Shown: positions 32,060 through 41,334 of the stretch, piece by piece
Layout of the letters: every line of letters begins with the position of its first letter
How positions within the stretch are numbered: the first letter of the stretch is position 1
Assembly: GCF_007833275.1 (NCBI RefSeq)
Contig: NZ_CP042241.1
Location: 372,001-436,000 of the forward strand
Source: Salarchaeum sp. JOR-1
GTDB taxonomy: Archaea; Halobacteriota; Halobacteria; Halobacteriales; Halobacteriaceae
Reading direction: 5' to 3'
Length of the DNA stretch: 64,000 nt
The notes under the pieces: model-generated
Told to the model about the DNA's origin: nothing
Database searches by the model: none
What the model saw: only the letters and a program-made list of their open reading frames with translations
Program-made: the position numbers and the translations under genes

Positions 32060-35017
32060 ATGAGTGAGGACTACATCGAGGTCCGCGGGGCGGAGGAGCA
32101 CAACCTGAAGGACCTCGACGTGCGGATTCCGCGCGAGGAGTTCACGGTCGTGACGGGGCTGTCGGGGTCGGGGAAATCGTCGCTGGCGTTCGAGACCATC
32201 TACGCGGAGGGCCAGCGGCGGTACATCGAGAGCCTGTCGGCGTACGCGCGGAACTTCCTCGGGCAGATGGACAAGCCGCAGGTGGAGGCCGTGGAGGGGT
32301 TGTCGCCGGCTATCAGCATCGACCAGAAGAACGCGGCGAACAACCCGCGGTCGACGGTCGGCACCGTCACCGAACTCCACGACTACCTGCGCCTGCTGTA
32401 CGCGCGCGTCGGCGTCCCGCACTGTCCGGAGTGCGGGCGCGAGGTGGGCGAGCAGTCCGCCCAGCAGATGGTGCGGCGCGTGATGGAACTCCCGGAGGGG
32501 ACGCGCGCGAAGATAGCCGCGCCGGTGGTGCGCGACCAGAAGGGCGCGTTCGAAGACCTGTTCGAGGAGCTCATGGCCGAGGGGTACTCGCGGGTCGAGG
32601 TGGACGGCGAGTCGTACGACCTCGCGGTCGAGTCCCCGGAGCTGGACGAGAACTACGACCACACCGTGGACGTGGTGGTGGATCGCGTGACGGTCAGCGA
32701 GGACGCGCGCTCGCGAATCACGGACTCCGTGGAGACCGCGCTCGACGAGGCCGAGGGCGTGCTGAAGGTCGTCGTCCCCGACCCCCCGGAGGGCGTGGAA
32801 CTCGGCGGGTCGGTCGCGCGCGCGACCGGCGACCTCGCGGACGACGACGCGGACGACCGGCTGGTGGTGGAGTTCAGCGAGGACCTCGCGTGCACGCACT
32901 GCGGCATCGACATCAGCGAGATCGAGACCCGCAGCTTCTCCTTCAACAGCCCGCACGGCGCGTGTCCGGAGTGCGAGGGGCTCGGGCAGTCGAAGGAGGT
33001 ATCCGAAGACCTCGTGGTGCAGGACGCGTCGAAGCCCGTGAAGCACGTGTTCGAGCCGTGGAGTTACAACCGGTCGTACTACCGGAACCTCCTCGACAAC
33101 GTCGCCCGGCACTTCGACGTCGACCTCTCCACGCCGTTCGAGGAGCTGGACGCGGACGTGCAGGAGGCGTTCCTGTGGGGAACCACGGAGGACGTGGTGT
33201 TCCGGCGGGAGACGAAGAACGGCGTGCGGCGGAAGGAAGAACCGTTCGAGGGCGTGATTCCGAACCTCGAACGGAGGTACGGGGAGACGGATTCGGAGCG
33301 GGTGCGCGAGCACATCGAGGACTTCATGAGCACGACGGCGTGTCCGGCGTGCGACGGCACGCGCCTGAAACCCGAGTCGCGGGCGGTGCTCGTGAAGGAC
33401 ACGTCGATTACGGAGGTGAACCGGATGAGCATCGGGGACGCCCGCGAGCACTTCGAGGGCCTCGAAGCCGGGATGTCCGAACGCGACCGCAAGATCGCGG
33501 AAGAGATCCTGAAGGAGATTCGAGCGCGCCTCGGGTTCATGGAGGAAGTCGGGCTCGAGTACTTGACGCTCGACCGGGAGGCGTCGACGCTCTCCGGCGG
33601 CGAGTCCCAGCGGATCCGGCTCGCCACCCAGATCGGGTCGGGGCTGGTGGGCGTCCTCTACGTGCTGGACGAACCCTCGATCGGCCTGCACCAGCGGGAC
33701 AACGACCGCCTCCTGAACACCTTGGAGGAGCTCCGCGACCTCGGGAACACGCTCATCGTAGTGGAGCACGACGAGGAGACGATGCGGCGCGCGGACACCA
33801 TCGTCGACATGGGGCCCGGTCCCGGCCGGCACGGCGGCGAGGTGGTCGCGCAGGGCGACTTCGACGACATCGTCGCGTCCGAGGACTCCATCACGGGCGA
33901 CTACCTCGCGGGCCGCAAGCAGATTCCGGTGCCGGAGGAGCGCCGCGAGTGGTCGGACACACTGACGGTTCGCGGGGCGCGCCAGCACAACCTCACCGAC
34001 GTGGACGTTGACATCCCGGTCGGCGCGTTCACGGCCATCACGGGCGTCTCCGGGAGCGGGAAGTCCACGCTGATGCACGACGTGCTCTACAAAGGGCTCG
34101 CACGCGGGATGAACGGGAACACGAGCGTCGACCCCGGCGAGCACGACGGCATCGAGGGCACCGAGAACATCGAGAAGGTGCGCCTGATCGACCAGTCGCC
34201 CATCGGGCGGACGCCCCGGTCGAACCCGGCGACGTACACGGGCGTGTTCGACTACGTCCGGGAGAAGTTCGCGCAGACGAAGCTCGCCCAGCAGCGCGGC
34301 TACGACAAGGGCCGCTTCAGTTTCAACGTGAAGGGCGGGCGCTGCGAGGAGTGCGGCGGGCAGGGGACGGTGACCATCGAGATGAACTTCCTCTCGGACG
34401 TGCAGGTGCCCTGCGAGGAGTGCGGGGGCGCGCGGTACAACGACGAGACGCTGGACGTGACGTTCAAGGGGAAGACCATCGCGGACGTGCTCGACATGAG
34501 CGTCGAGGAAGCCCGGGAGTTCTTCGAGGCGGACAGCCGGCTCGGCCGCCGGCTCCAGTTGCTGGAGGACGTGGGACTGGACTACATGCGGCTCGGCCAG
34601 CCCTCGACGACCCTGTCGGGCGGAGAGGCCCAGCGCGTGAAGCTCGCGGAAGAACTCGGGAAGAAAGCGACGGGGGACACGCTCTATCTGCTCGACGAGC
34701 CGACGACGGGCCTCCACTCGGAGGACGAACGGAAGCTGATTCAGGTGCTGCAGCGGCTCACCGACCGCGGGAACACCATCGCGGTCATCGAGCACGAACT
34801 CGACCTCGTGAAGAACGCCGACCACGTCGTCGACCTGGGGCCCGAGGGCGGCGAGCGTGGCGGCGAAGTCGTCGCGACCGGGACGCCAGAGGAGGTCGCG
34901 CGCGAGGACGACAGCCACACCGGCCGCTACCTCCGCGACAAACTCCCCGCGGTGGACGCGGAGGGGCCGCGCGACGGCCGCGAGAAGCCCGACGCGCCGG
35001 CGCCCGCACAGGACTGA
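32060..35017 (+). CDS. uvrA: Excinuclease ABC subunit A
   Basis: 985-aa UvrA, the damage-sensing ATPase of nucleotide excision repair. Two ABC halves: Walker [11 protein letters not shown] (33-42) and [11 protein letters not shown] (near 662), signature motifs [12 protein letters not shown] (near 512) and [16 protein letters not shown] (near 852), with Walker [11 protein letters not shown] and [10 protein letters not shown]. Zinc-binding Cys pairs occur at CPECGREV (near 120), [13 protein letters not shown] and CEECGGQG. The acidic surface and C-terminal tail ([20 protein letters not shown]) are haloarchaeal. UvrB and UvrC are not in this window. Confidence 0.98.
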   Translation: MSEDYIEVRGAEEHNLKDLDVRIPREEFTVVTGLSGSGKSSLAFETIYAEGQRRYIESLSAYARNFLGQMDKPQVEAVEGLSPAISIDQKNAANNPRSTVGTVTELHDYLRLLYARVGVPHCPECGREVGEQSAQQMVRRVMELPEGTRAKIAAPVVRDQKGAFEDLFEELMAEGYSRVEVDGESYDLAVESPELDENYDHTVDVVVDRVTVSEDARSRITDSVETALDEAEGVLKVVVPDPPEGVELGGSVARATGDLADDDADDRLVVEFSEDLACTHCGIDISEIETRSFSFNSPHGACPECEGLGQSKEVSEDLVVQDASKPVKHVFEPWSYNRSYYRNLLDNVARHFDVDLSTPFEELDADVQEAFLWGTTEDVVFRRETKNGVRRKEEPFEGVIPNLERRYGETDSERVREHIEDFMSTTACPACDGTRLKPESRAVLVKDTSITEVNRMSIGDAREHFEGLEAGMSERDRKIAEEILKEIRARLGFMEEVGLEYLTLDREASTLSGGESQRIRLATQIGSGLVGVLYVLDEPSIGLHQRDNDRLLNTLEELRDLGNTLIVVEHDEETMRRADTIVDMGPGPGRHGGEVVAQGDFDDIVASEDSITGDYLAGRKQIPVPEERREWSDTLTVRGARQHNLTDVDVDIPVGAFTAITGVSGSGKSTLMHDVLYKGLARGMNGNTSVDPGEHDGIEGTENIEKVRLIDQSPIGRTPRSNPATYTGVFDYVREKFAQTKLAQQRGYDKGRFSFNVKGGRCEECGGQGTVTIEMNFLSDVQVPCEECGGARYNDETLDVTFKGKTIADVLDMSVEEAREFFEADSRLGRRLQLLEDVGLDYMRLGQPSTTLSGGEAQRVKLAEELGKKATGDTLYLLDEPTTGLHSEDERKLIQVLQRLTDRGNTIAVIEHELDLVKNADHVVDLGPEGGERGGEVVATGTPEEVAREDDSHTGRYLRDKLPAVDAEGPRDGREKPDAPAPAQD

Positions 35018-35135
35018 CTGGCGTGGGAGTCGGTGTCGATGAACTCGGCGTAATCGGGTGACACGGGGGTTACTCGCTCGGGCAGTCGCCGCCGCAATCC
35101 CGGCGTTCTTCCGGGTTCCGGCCCACCCTCTGGGT

Positions 35136-35798
35136 ATGTCCGAGCAGACGAAAGCCGACTACATCGACGACGTGCGCGTGGACGAGGAGTGGGACGACCA
35201 CCCGAGCGAGAGCGAGCTCGAGGAGGCCGTGGAGAGCCTCGAAGCGAGCGGGTTCGAGGTCGAGGTCGTCCCGGACGCCGAGGCCGCGCTCGACTTCGTC
35301 ACCGGAGAAATTCCCGCGGACGCGTCCGTGATGAACGGGCACTCCACGACGCTCGAAGAGATCGGGTTCACGGAGTACCTCAACGAGGGCCAGCACGACT
35401 GGGAGAACCTCCACGCGGAAGTGTTCAGCATCGACGACGACGAGGCGCGCGCGAAGGCCCGACGCGAGGCCCAGACCGCGGACTACTTCCTCGGGAGCGT
35501 GAACGCCATCGGCCGCGAGGACGGGACGCTCGTCGCCGCCGACCTCTCCGGCAGCCGAATCGGCGCGTACCCGTTCGCCGCCGGGCACGTCGTCGCCGTC
35601 GCCGGCGTGAACAAGATCGTCGCCGACGAGGACGCCGCGCGCGAGCGCCTCCAGGAGTACGCGTACGCGTTCGAGAACGAGCGCGCGCAGGAGGCCTACG
35701 GCGTCGAGAGCTACCCCTCGAAGGAACTCGTCTTCCGCCAGGAGACCGTCGAGGGCCGCACGACGGTCGTCCTCGTCGAGGAGACGCTCGGCTACTAA
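35136..35798 (+). CDS. LUD domain protein
   Basis: 220-aa LUD-domain (LutC/YkgG-like) protein. Motifs are ESELEEAVESLEASGFEVEV at the start, ASVMNGHSTTLEEIGFTEYL (near 67) and the C-terminal core DYFLGSVNAIGREDGTLVAA, then AFAAGHVVAVAGVNKIVAD-like sequence (PFAAGHVVAVAGVNKIV). In bacteria LutC helps oxidise lactate with LutA/LutB; no partners are adjacent here, so the role is uncertain. The ATG at 35136 (SEQTKADYIDDVRVDEEW) replaces a longer start at 35058 that extends into the intergenic region. A T-rich stretch after the stop (GTGTTTTTCTC, 35804-35814) is a likely terminator. Confidence 0.85.
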   Translation: MSEQTKADYIDDVRVDEEWDDHPSESELEEAVESLEASGFEVEVVPDAEAALDFVTGEIPADASVMNGHSTTLEEIGFTEYLNEGQHDWENLHAEVFSIDDDEARAKARREAQTADYFLGSVNAIGREDGTLVAADLSGSRIGAYPFAAGHVVAVAGVNKIVADEDAARERLQEYAYAFENERAQEAYGVESYPSKELVFRQETVEGRTTVVLVEETLGY

Positions 35799-35802
35799 AC
35801 TC

Positions 35803-35815
35803 CCGTGTTTTTCTC
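35803..35815 (+). terminator. T-run terminator after LUD gene
   Basis: CGTGTTTTTCTCT follows the stop by a few bases. Archaeal transcription commonly ends at such T runs. Confidence 0.45.
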
Positions 35816-35858
35816 TCGCGACGCGAGACGGAGAGCGACAGCTACCGTCGCGGTCGCG

Positions 35859-36980
35859 TTAGGCGTACACCGTTCGCACGGCGTCCGCGAGTTCGTTGAC
35901 GCGTGCTCGGTGCTCGAGGGAGTCGCGGATGCCGTTGGTGACGTAGGCGAAGGCGATCCCGGTTCCGGGGTCGGCCCAGGCGACGCTGCTGCCGAGGCCG
36001 CCGTGGCCGAAGACGCGGTCGGGGGCGACGGTGCCGTACTTGTCGTGGGCGGTGCCGGCGCGGACGACGCCCAATCCGTAGCGGCGGGGGACGGAGAGCG
36101 TCGGGTCGCGTTCGGTCTGGGCGTGGACGCGGGTGAGGGTGGCGACGGTGTCGGTGGCGAGGATGCGGTCGTCGCCGATGCGGCCGCCGTTGGCGAGGCA
36201 GGCGTAGAAGCGCGCCATGTCCGCGGCGGTGCCGACGCCGCCGGCGGCGGGGATTTCGGCGCGGTGGATGGCCTCGCGGTTGAAGGTCGCGGCGGAGTCG
36301 CTCCGGTCGGGGCCGAGGCCGCTGTCGGGGGTGCGACAGCGGTCGGGGTCGGCGAACCCGGTGAGCGTCGCGATGTCGTCGGGTTCGCTCTCGGGCAATC
36401 CGATGTGAGTGTGTTCCATCTCGATGGGCTCGAAGACGTGGTCGCTGGCGTACGCGCCGACGGAGCGCCCGCTGACGCGGCGGACGAGTTCGCCGGCGAG
36501 GAACCCGAAACTCACGGGGTGGTACGCGGGCGTACCGAGGTTTCGCGGGGCGGCGTCTTCGAGGATGCTGACGGACGCGTCCCAGTCCGTCCACGCGTCG
36601 GGCTGGCGGTCGAGGTCGGTGAGCGCGAGGCCGGCGCGGTGCGTGAGCACGTCCGCGACCGTCGTCTCCGCCTTCTCCGTTCCCGCGTCGGCGTACTCGG
36701 GCCAGTGGTCGGTGAGTGGGTCGTCGTAGGCGAGAGCGCCCTCGTCGACGAGATGGTGGACGCACGCGGCCGTGTAGGGTTTCGTGCAGGAGAAGAGGAC
36801 GAACTTTCGGTCGGGCGTCACGGGGTCGCCGTCCGGCCCCGTCTCGCCGCCCGCGAGCGAGAGGACGCGATCCTCGCCGTCGTACACCGCGAGCTGCGCG
36901 CCGTGGTGGAGTCCAGCGTCCAGCTGAGCGGCGAACAGCTGTTCGATTCGCGCCGGGCCGTCCGCGTCGAAGACCGACAT
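35859..36980 (-). CDS. Beta-lactamase-related serine hydrolase
   Basis: 373-aa class C-like serine hydrolase. The nucleophile motif is S64-C-T-K67 in VLFSCTKPYTA, the Tyr motif is AYHPVSFGF (Tyr near 152) and a C-terminal GHGGLGSSVAW is the expected HGG-type box. No signal peptide is visible, so it is likely cytoplasmic. Family members include esterases and D-amino-acid peptidases; the substrate is unknown. As archaea lack peptidoglycan, an esterase role is more likely than cell-wall work. Confidence 0.9.
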   Translation of the reverse strand: MSVFDADGPARIEQLFAAQLDAGLHHGAQLAVYDGEDRVLSLAGGETGPDGDPVTPDRKFVLFSCTKPYTAACVHHLVDEGALAYDDPLTDHWPEYADAGTEKAETTVADVLTHRAGLALTDLDRQPDAWTDWDASVSILEDAAPRNLGTPAYHPVSFGFLAGELVRRVSGRSVGAYASDHVFEPIEMEHTHIGLPESEPDDIATLTGFADPDRCRTPDSGLGPDRSDSAATFNREAIHRAEIPAAGGVGTAADMARFYACLANGGRIGDDRILATDTVATLTRVHAQTERDPTLSVPRRYGLGVVRAGTAHDKYGTVAPDRVFGHGGLGSSVAWADPGTGIAFAYVTNGIRDSLEHRARVNELADAVRTVYA

Positions 36981-37052
36981 ACCGGAACCTGGATGTCTGT
37001 CGACAAATACGTTCGGCCGAACGGCTTAGTGCGGCGGCGTGAAACGACGGGT

Positions 37053-37316
37053 ATGGAGCGGCTGTACCTGTACGACGGTGCGCTCGCACTCATCGGGCTA
37101 TCCGTGATAGTACAGACCGCGGTAACGGGCGATAACGCCGCGCTGACCGCGGTCGTCGCAGTCAGCGGCGGCGCGATGGTCGTCGGCGCGGGCTACGACG
37201 CGCTTCGGCGCGACCCGGCGGCGTTCGCGGTTCCCGCGGGCGCGGTGCTCGCGCTCGTCGTCGCCGCCGGAGTAGCGCTGTGCGGCGCGCTGTTGAACGT
37301 CGCGCTCGCCGCGTGA
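37053..37316 (+). CDS. Small membrane protein
   Basis: 87-aa protein with three predicted helices: LYDGALALIGLSVIVQTAVT, AALTAVVAVSGGAMVVGAGY and AVPAGAVLALVVAAGVALCG. No named family is recognised. The ATG at 37053 follows about 70 nt of intergenic sequence after the divergent serine hydrolase gene. The geranylgeranyl-reductase-family gene starts 43 nt downstream on the same strand. Confidence 0.7.
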   Translation: MERLYLYDGALALIGLSVIVQTAVTGDNAALTAVVAVSGGAMVVGAGYDALRRDPAAFAVPAGAVLALVVAAGVALCGALLNVALAA

Positions 37317-37359
37317 GGTCTCCCAAGACCTATCTCGATACGGGGCCTACGACGGGGTG

Positions 37360-38451
37360 ATGTACGATTTCGCCGTCGTGGGCGTCGGACCGCCGGGCGC
37401 GCGGTTCGCGCGGCGGGCCGCCGAGGAAGGCTACGACGTCGTCGCGTTCGAACGCGGCGAACTCGGGAAGCCGCTCGCGTGCTCGGGCCACGTCAGCCTC
37501 GATGTCTGGGAGTACGTGCCCGCGGAGGCGCGCGAGGAGTTGTTCCAGAACGACATCTACGGCGCGCGCTTCCACACGGGCGGCGCGGACTCCGAGAGCC
37601 ACGAGTTCTACACGGAGACGCCGATTTCGAACGCGGTCGACCGCGTCGAGTTGGACAAGGCGCTCGCCGGTGCGGCTGCGGACGCGGGCGCGGACGTGCG
37701 CGAGCACCACACCGTGACGGGCGTCACGGAGCGCGCGGGCCACGTGGAACTCTCGGTGAGCGGGCCGGACGGCGCGTTCGAGACGGAGGCGCGGATGGTC
37801 GCCGGCTGCGACGGGCCGCGTTCGCGCGTCCGGGACGAACTCGGACTGCCGGAGCCGGAGGAGTTCCTGCACGGCGTGCTCGCGTTCGACCCCGAGCCGG
37901 ACAGGCAAGACTTCGTGGACGTGCACCTCACCGTCCCCGGGTTCTTCGCGTGGCGAATCCCCCGGGGGCCGGGCGGCGTGGAGTACGGGCTGGCGGCCGC
38001 GCCGTCCGCGGACGGGGACGTGTCCGCGCGGTTCGACGACCTGGTCGCGGACTACGGGGTCGCAGAGCGCATCGAACACCGGTGTTCGGGCCTGATTCCG
38101 GTCGGGCCGCCCGACTCGGTGACGGGCACTCGCGGTTTTCTCGTCGGTGACGCGGCCGGGATGACGAAGCCGTTCACGGGCGGCGGCATCCTCTACGGGA
38201 TGACCGCGGCCGACCACGCCGCGGCCACTATCGATCCCGCGAATCCGCGGACGCTCGCGGACTACGAGCGCGCGTGGCGGAACGACCTGGAACGCGAGAT
38301 CAGACTGGGGAAGCTCATCCGAGCGGGATACGACGCGCCCGCGGCCGTTCAGAAGCTCGGGATACGGCTGTTCGAGGGCGAAATCGGCGTGCACATGGAT
38401 CGCCCGACCAGTCTGTTCTCCGCGGAGCAGGTGCGGTCGATGCTGCGCTAG
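37360..38451 (+). CDS. Geranylgeranyl reductase family FAD-dependent oxidoreductase
   Basis: 363-aa flavoprotein of the geranylgeranyl reductase/GGR family. An N-terminal FAD motif VGVGPPGARFARRAAEEGYD (7-26), the loop CSGHVSLDVW (near 46) and the second FAD motif RGFLVGDAAGMTKPFTGGGI (near 258) are clear. Archaeal members saturate the isoprenoid chains of membrane lipids; others reduce menaquinone side chains or carotenoid precursors. The ATG at 37360 is used rather than the adjacent GTG. Its 3' end overlaps the YgfZ/GcvT-like gene by 4 nt. Confidence 0.88.
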   Translation: MYDFAVVGVGPPGARFARRAAEEGYDVVAFERGELGKPLACSGHVSLDVWEYVPAEAREELFQNDIYGARFHTGGADSESHEFYTETPISNAVDRVELDKALAGAAADAGADVREHHTVTGVTERAGHVELSVSGPDGAFETEARMVAGCDGPRSRVRDELGLPEPEEFLHGVLAFDPEPDRQDFVDVHLTVPGFFAWRIPRGPGGVEYGLAAAPSADGDVSARFDDLVADYGVAERIEHRCSGLIPVGPPDSVTGTRGFLVGDAAGMTKPFTGGGILYGMTAADHAAATIDPANPRTLADYERAWRNDLEREIRLGKLIRAGYDAPAAVQKLGIRLFEGEIGVHMDRPTSLFSAEQVRSMLR

Positions 38452-39521
38452 TACGTGGGGAGGCGAGCCGAGCGGTCGCTCCCCTCGACGAAGGGGAGCG
38501 TTTCGAGTTCGCCGCGGCTGTCGCCCACGGAGACGGTGGCGTCCGCGGGCGTGTCGAAGTCGACGTACGCGAGCGCGAGGGGCGCGTCGAGGCTGCGGCT
38601 GTACCGGACGCGCGTGAGTTCGCCCACTGCGTCGCCGTCGTGGTGGACGTCGGCGCCGTCCGCGGTCGTGTCGTCGAGGCGGACGCCGACCAGTCGCTTG
38701 CTCGGGCGGCCGCGGTTCTCGACCTTCGACACGATCTCCTGGCCGACGTAACAGCCCTTCTCGAAGTCGAGGGCGTTCCGGACGCCGGCGACGTTCGGGA
38801 TTCTGTCCTTGAGTTCGTACTCGAAGAGCGGCGTGCCGGCTTCGAGGGTGAGGGACTCCCAGACGGTGCGGCCGAACGGCGCGGCGTTCAGGCCGCGGGT
38901 GAGCAGCGTGTCGAAGACGGTCTCGGCGTCCGCGGCGGCGCACACCACGTCGTAGCCCTCCTCGCCGGTGGGCGCGTCCGTGCGCACGACGGTGACGCCC
39001 GCTTCGTTGATGCGGCCGCGGTCGAACGTCAACTGTTCGTCGGGCGGCGTACCGCCGTGCAGTACGCTCGCCACCTTCTCCGTGGATTTCGGGCCGTGCA
39101 CGCCGAACACCGCGAACTCCTCGGTGGCCTCCCGAATCTCCACGTCCTCGATGAAGACGTTCTCCCGCCACTCCTCGGCGATGTCGCCCGCCGTCTCCGG
39201 GGGCGTGAACACGAGGAGTTTGTCGTCGGCGTTGTAGACGTACATGTCGGTGCGGACGCGCGCCTGCGGGTCGAGCAGGAGCGCGTAACATCCCTCGCCG
39301 TCGCTCGCGGGGACGCGGTTCGAGACGGCGTTGTCGACGAAGTCGACGCGGTCGTCGCCCGTGACGACGAGCACGCCGTACGCCATCTCGGTCGCGCCCG
39401 CGGCGTTCCGGACGGCGCGCTGCGTGCGCTCGGGCCGACCGTAGTCCGCGGGGAGGTCGCGGTCGCCGACTTCAGCGAACGACGCCCCGTAGTCCTCGTG
39501 GAACTCCCGCAACACAGTCAT
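38448..39521 (-). CDS. Folate-binding YgfZ/GcvT family protein
   Basis: 357-aa GcvT-fold protein. The signature KGCYVGQEIVSKVENRG (near 265) marks the YgfZ/IBA57 branch, which helps iron-sulfur cluster enzymes, rather than true glycine-cleavage T protein. The N-terminal part has GVLVVTGDDRVDFVDNAVSN typical of the folate-binding domain. The ATG at 39521 gives TVLREFHEDYGASFAEVG; a longer frame to 39581 is rejected. There are no other glycine cleavage genes nearby. Confidence 0.88.
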   Translation of the reverse strand: MTVLREFHEDYGASFAEVGDRDLPADYGRPERTQRAVRNAAGATEMAYGVLVVTGDDRVDFVDNAVSNRVPASDGEGCYALLLDPQARVRTDMYVYNADDKLLVFTPPETAGDIAEEWRENVFIEDVEIREATEEFAVFGVHGPKSTEKVASVLHGGTPPDEQLTFDRGRINEAGVTVVRTDAPTGEEGYDVVCAAADAETVFDTLLTRGLNAAPFGRTVWESLTLEAGTPLFEYELKDRIPNVAGVRNALDFEKGCYVGQEIVSKVENRGRPSKRLVGVRLDDTTADGADVHHDGDAVGELTRVRYSRSLDAPLALAYVDFDTPADATVSVGDSRGELETLPFVEGSDRSARLPTY

Positions 39522-39650
39522 ACGTAAACGAGCGGGCCGCGGGCGGTTAAAGGCACAGAAACCCGCGCTGCTGGAAGACACCCCCTGTTGAACCGCACTC
39601 GCTGCTAATCCGGTGGTGGCGCGCGGAATCGAGCGTTCTAGGAGACGCCG

Positions 39651-39968
39651 TCAGGACTCGCGCCACTTGGTGCCGCACTCGACGCACGTGAACAGCCGAA
39701 CCTCGTAGGAGCCGCCCGGTTTCGGCATGATCTCGTAGTACGCCCGGTCGCTGTCGCAGTCGCTCGCCGGACAGGACTCCTGTATCGTCTCGGAGTCGTC
39801 CCGGGTCGCGTCGGCCACCTCGGGCGCCCCGTCGTCCTGCTGTCCATCCTGCGTCGTCATCGCCGCTTCTGCCTGTGAGTCCCGCGGCTCCTCGTGGTCA
39901 CAGGAACGACACACCCACGTGTCGCCCGCCGTGTGCATCATCGAACCACACTCGTCACAGAAGTGCAT
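39651..39968 (-). CDS. tfs: Transcription factor S paralog lacking the catalytic acidic pair
   Basis: 105-aa TFS/RPB9-like protein. N-terminal zinc ribbon: CDEC (4-7) and CRSC (20-23). C-terminal zinc ribbon: CPASDC (66-71) and CVECGTKWRES at the end. In cleavage-active TFS/TFIIS the C-terminal hairpin carries RSADEP or RAADE with Asp-Glu that enters the polymerase; here the corresponding stretch reads EIMPKPGGSYEVRLFTC, with no Asp-Glu pair. It may therefore be an inhibitory or regulatory paralog. A TATA-like CACATATATC lies about 27 nt upstream of the start. Confidence 0.88.
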   Translation of the reverse strand: MHFCDECGSMMHTAGDTWVCRSCDHEEPRDSQAEAAMTTQDGQQDDGAPEVADATRDDSETIQESCPASDCDSDRAYYEIMPKPGGSYEVRLFTCVECGTKWRES

Positions 39969-39992
39969 ATAGCGTTCGAATACGCGATTGCC

Positions 39993-40003
39993 GGATATAT
40001 GTG
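39993..40003 (-). promoter_or_regulatory. Putative TATA element for the TFS paralog
   Basis: On the minus strand CACATATATCC lies about 25-35 nt before the ATG at 39968, fitting a leaderless transcript. Confidence 0.55.
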
Positions 40004-40164
40004 TTAACTTCCGGTCTGTCCGGGGGTTCGGGCAACTGCGTTGGGTGGCCTGGCTGTACTGGAACAGACGGGAAATACGGCCCGTGGAACGCTGTGCGTG
40101 TATCGAGCGGTGCTGGAGCGGGTTTTGCGAAGGACGTTTTAGCGGGTGTCGCGAAGCCTACACC

Positions 40165-40872
40165 ATGACTCGGGACGGTTCGTTCGACCCGGAAGACCAG
40201 AACGCGCGGGAGGTCGCTGCGGAAGCGGGACAGGATCACGAGGAGTTTCTGTCGCTGTTACCGCATTACTACCGTGGCGAAGTGGGGCAGATGTCGACGC
40301 ATCTGAGCCGCCTCGACCTGACCACCGACTGGGCGATTGCCCTGCTCACGGCTGTCCTCGCGCTCTCGTTCGGGAGCGTCGACAGCCCGCCGTACTTCAT
40401 TCTGCTCGGAATGCTCGCGTTGATAATGTTCCTGTTGTTCGACGTTCGGCGCTATCGGACGTACGACGCGACCCGGTCACGCGTCCGGTTAATAGAGGAG
40501 AACGTCTTCGCCAACGCGTTCGATCCGTCGGGAACCATCCACCGAAACTGGCGTGGAGAGCTCGGTGATGACTTGCGGAAACCGACGTTGAAGGTCTCGA
40601 GGTTGGAGGCGCTGTCTCGGCGTCTGAGACGCGTCTACCTCCCCCTTCTCACCGTGTTACTGCTCGCGTGGTTGTTCCGGATTACGGTCTTCGTATCCGG
40701 TGAAAACCCGCTTGAGACGGCGGCGATCCCCGGCATCCCCGGAGCCGTTGTTGTCGGTATCGTCACCGCGGTGTACCTCGGGGCGCTCCTGCTGGCGCTG
40801 TGGCCGACCTCACGAGAGGCAAAAGGAGAGTTTCACGGGGAAGAACCCGGTGAGTGGAAAACCGAGGAGTGA
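40165..40872 (+). CDS. DUF2270 membrane protein
   Basis: 235-aa protein resembling DUF2270. An acidic soluble N-terminus leads to EFLSLLPHYYRGEVGQMSTH (near 30), two hydrophobic helices (about 55-95, WAIALLTAVLALSFGS then FILLGMLALIMFLLF), a conserved RRYRTYDATRSRVRLIEENV segment and two C-terminal helices (about 155-220). The function is unknown. The ATG at 40165 starts TRDGSFDPEDQNAREV; a longer Cys-rich extension upstream is rejected. Codon use is slightly less GC-rich than in the neighbours. Confidence 0.85.
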   Translation: MTRDGSFDPEDQNAREVAAEAGQDHEEFLSLLPHYYRGEVGQMSTHLSRLDLTTDWAIALLTAVLALSFGSVDSPPYFILLGMLALIMFLLFDVRRYRTYDATRSRVRLIEENVFANAFDPSGTIHRNWRGELGDDLRKPTLKVSRLEALSRRLRRVYLPLLTVLLLAWLFRITVFVSGENPLETAAIPGIPGAVVVGIVTAVYLGALLLALWPTSREAKGEFHGEEPGEWKTEE

Positions 40873-40961
40873 GGGGCGTATCCGTGGAATCGTGCTCCGC
40901 GGGACGTGCAGTCGATGGCGGCTCTCGACCCTGCAACCCGGCGTCACGAGCGTGCACGACG

Positions 40962-41249
40962 TCAGAACGGGAGGCGGTCGAGCACGCGGTCGAACCACGT
41001 TTCCTCGGCGTCCTCGCGGTCTGGCTCGGCTTTCGCGGTGGCGGTGATGACGGTGCGACCGTTCTCCGTCTCCGCGGTGATGAGGGAGTCGGACTTGAGG
41101 GCGGAGAGCGCGTCTTCGAGGGTGTCGATGTCCGCGTCGACGTGTGAGCGGAGTTCGAACACCGTCATCCCCTCGTCGCGGCCGACGAGCGCGTCGAGTA
41201 TCTCCGTCTGGGGGTGCTCTCGGTCGCGGTGTTCGCGCGCTGCCTGCAT
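40962..41249 (-). CDS. Winged-helix-like small protein (DUF6432-like)
   Basis: 95-aa protein. A basic helix at the start (QAAREHRDREHPQTEILDAL) is followed by a winged-helix pattern with GMTVFELRSHVDADIDTLED and ALKSDSLITAETENGRTVIT. It resembles a haloarchaeal HTH family; a DNA-binding role is inferred. The ATG at 41249 is chosen; a long in-frame extension upstream is antisense to the neighbouring acidic gene. It diverges from the gene at 41335. Confidence 0.8.
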   Translation of the reverse strand: MQAAREHRDREHPQTEILDALVGRDEGMTVFELRSHVDADIDTLEDALSALKSDSLITAETENGRTVITATAKAEPDREDAEETWFDRVLDRLPF

Positions 41250-41334
41250 GGCGAGACGTACGCGTCGCCGGCCCTTAGCCGTGTTCCCCGGCGAGCGGTA
41301 GTCTTTTGTCGCTGGCTCGGATACGCGTTCGCCA

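Noticed and set aside
32057-34918. A 953-codon open frame on the minus strand
   Set aside because: It is exactly antisense to uvrA and has no family resemblance. High GC3 removes stop codons from one antisense frame, giving long shadow ORFs.
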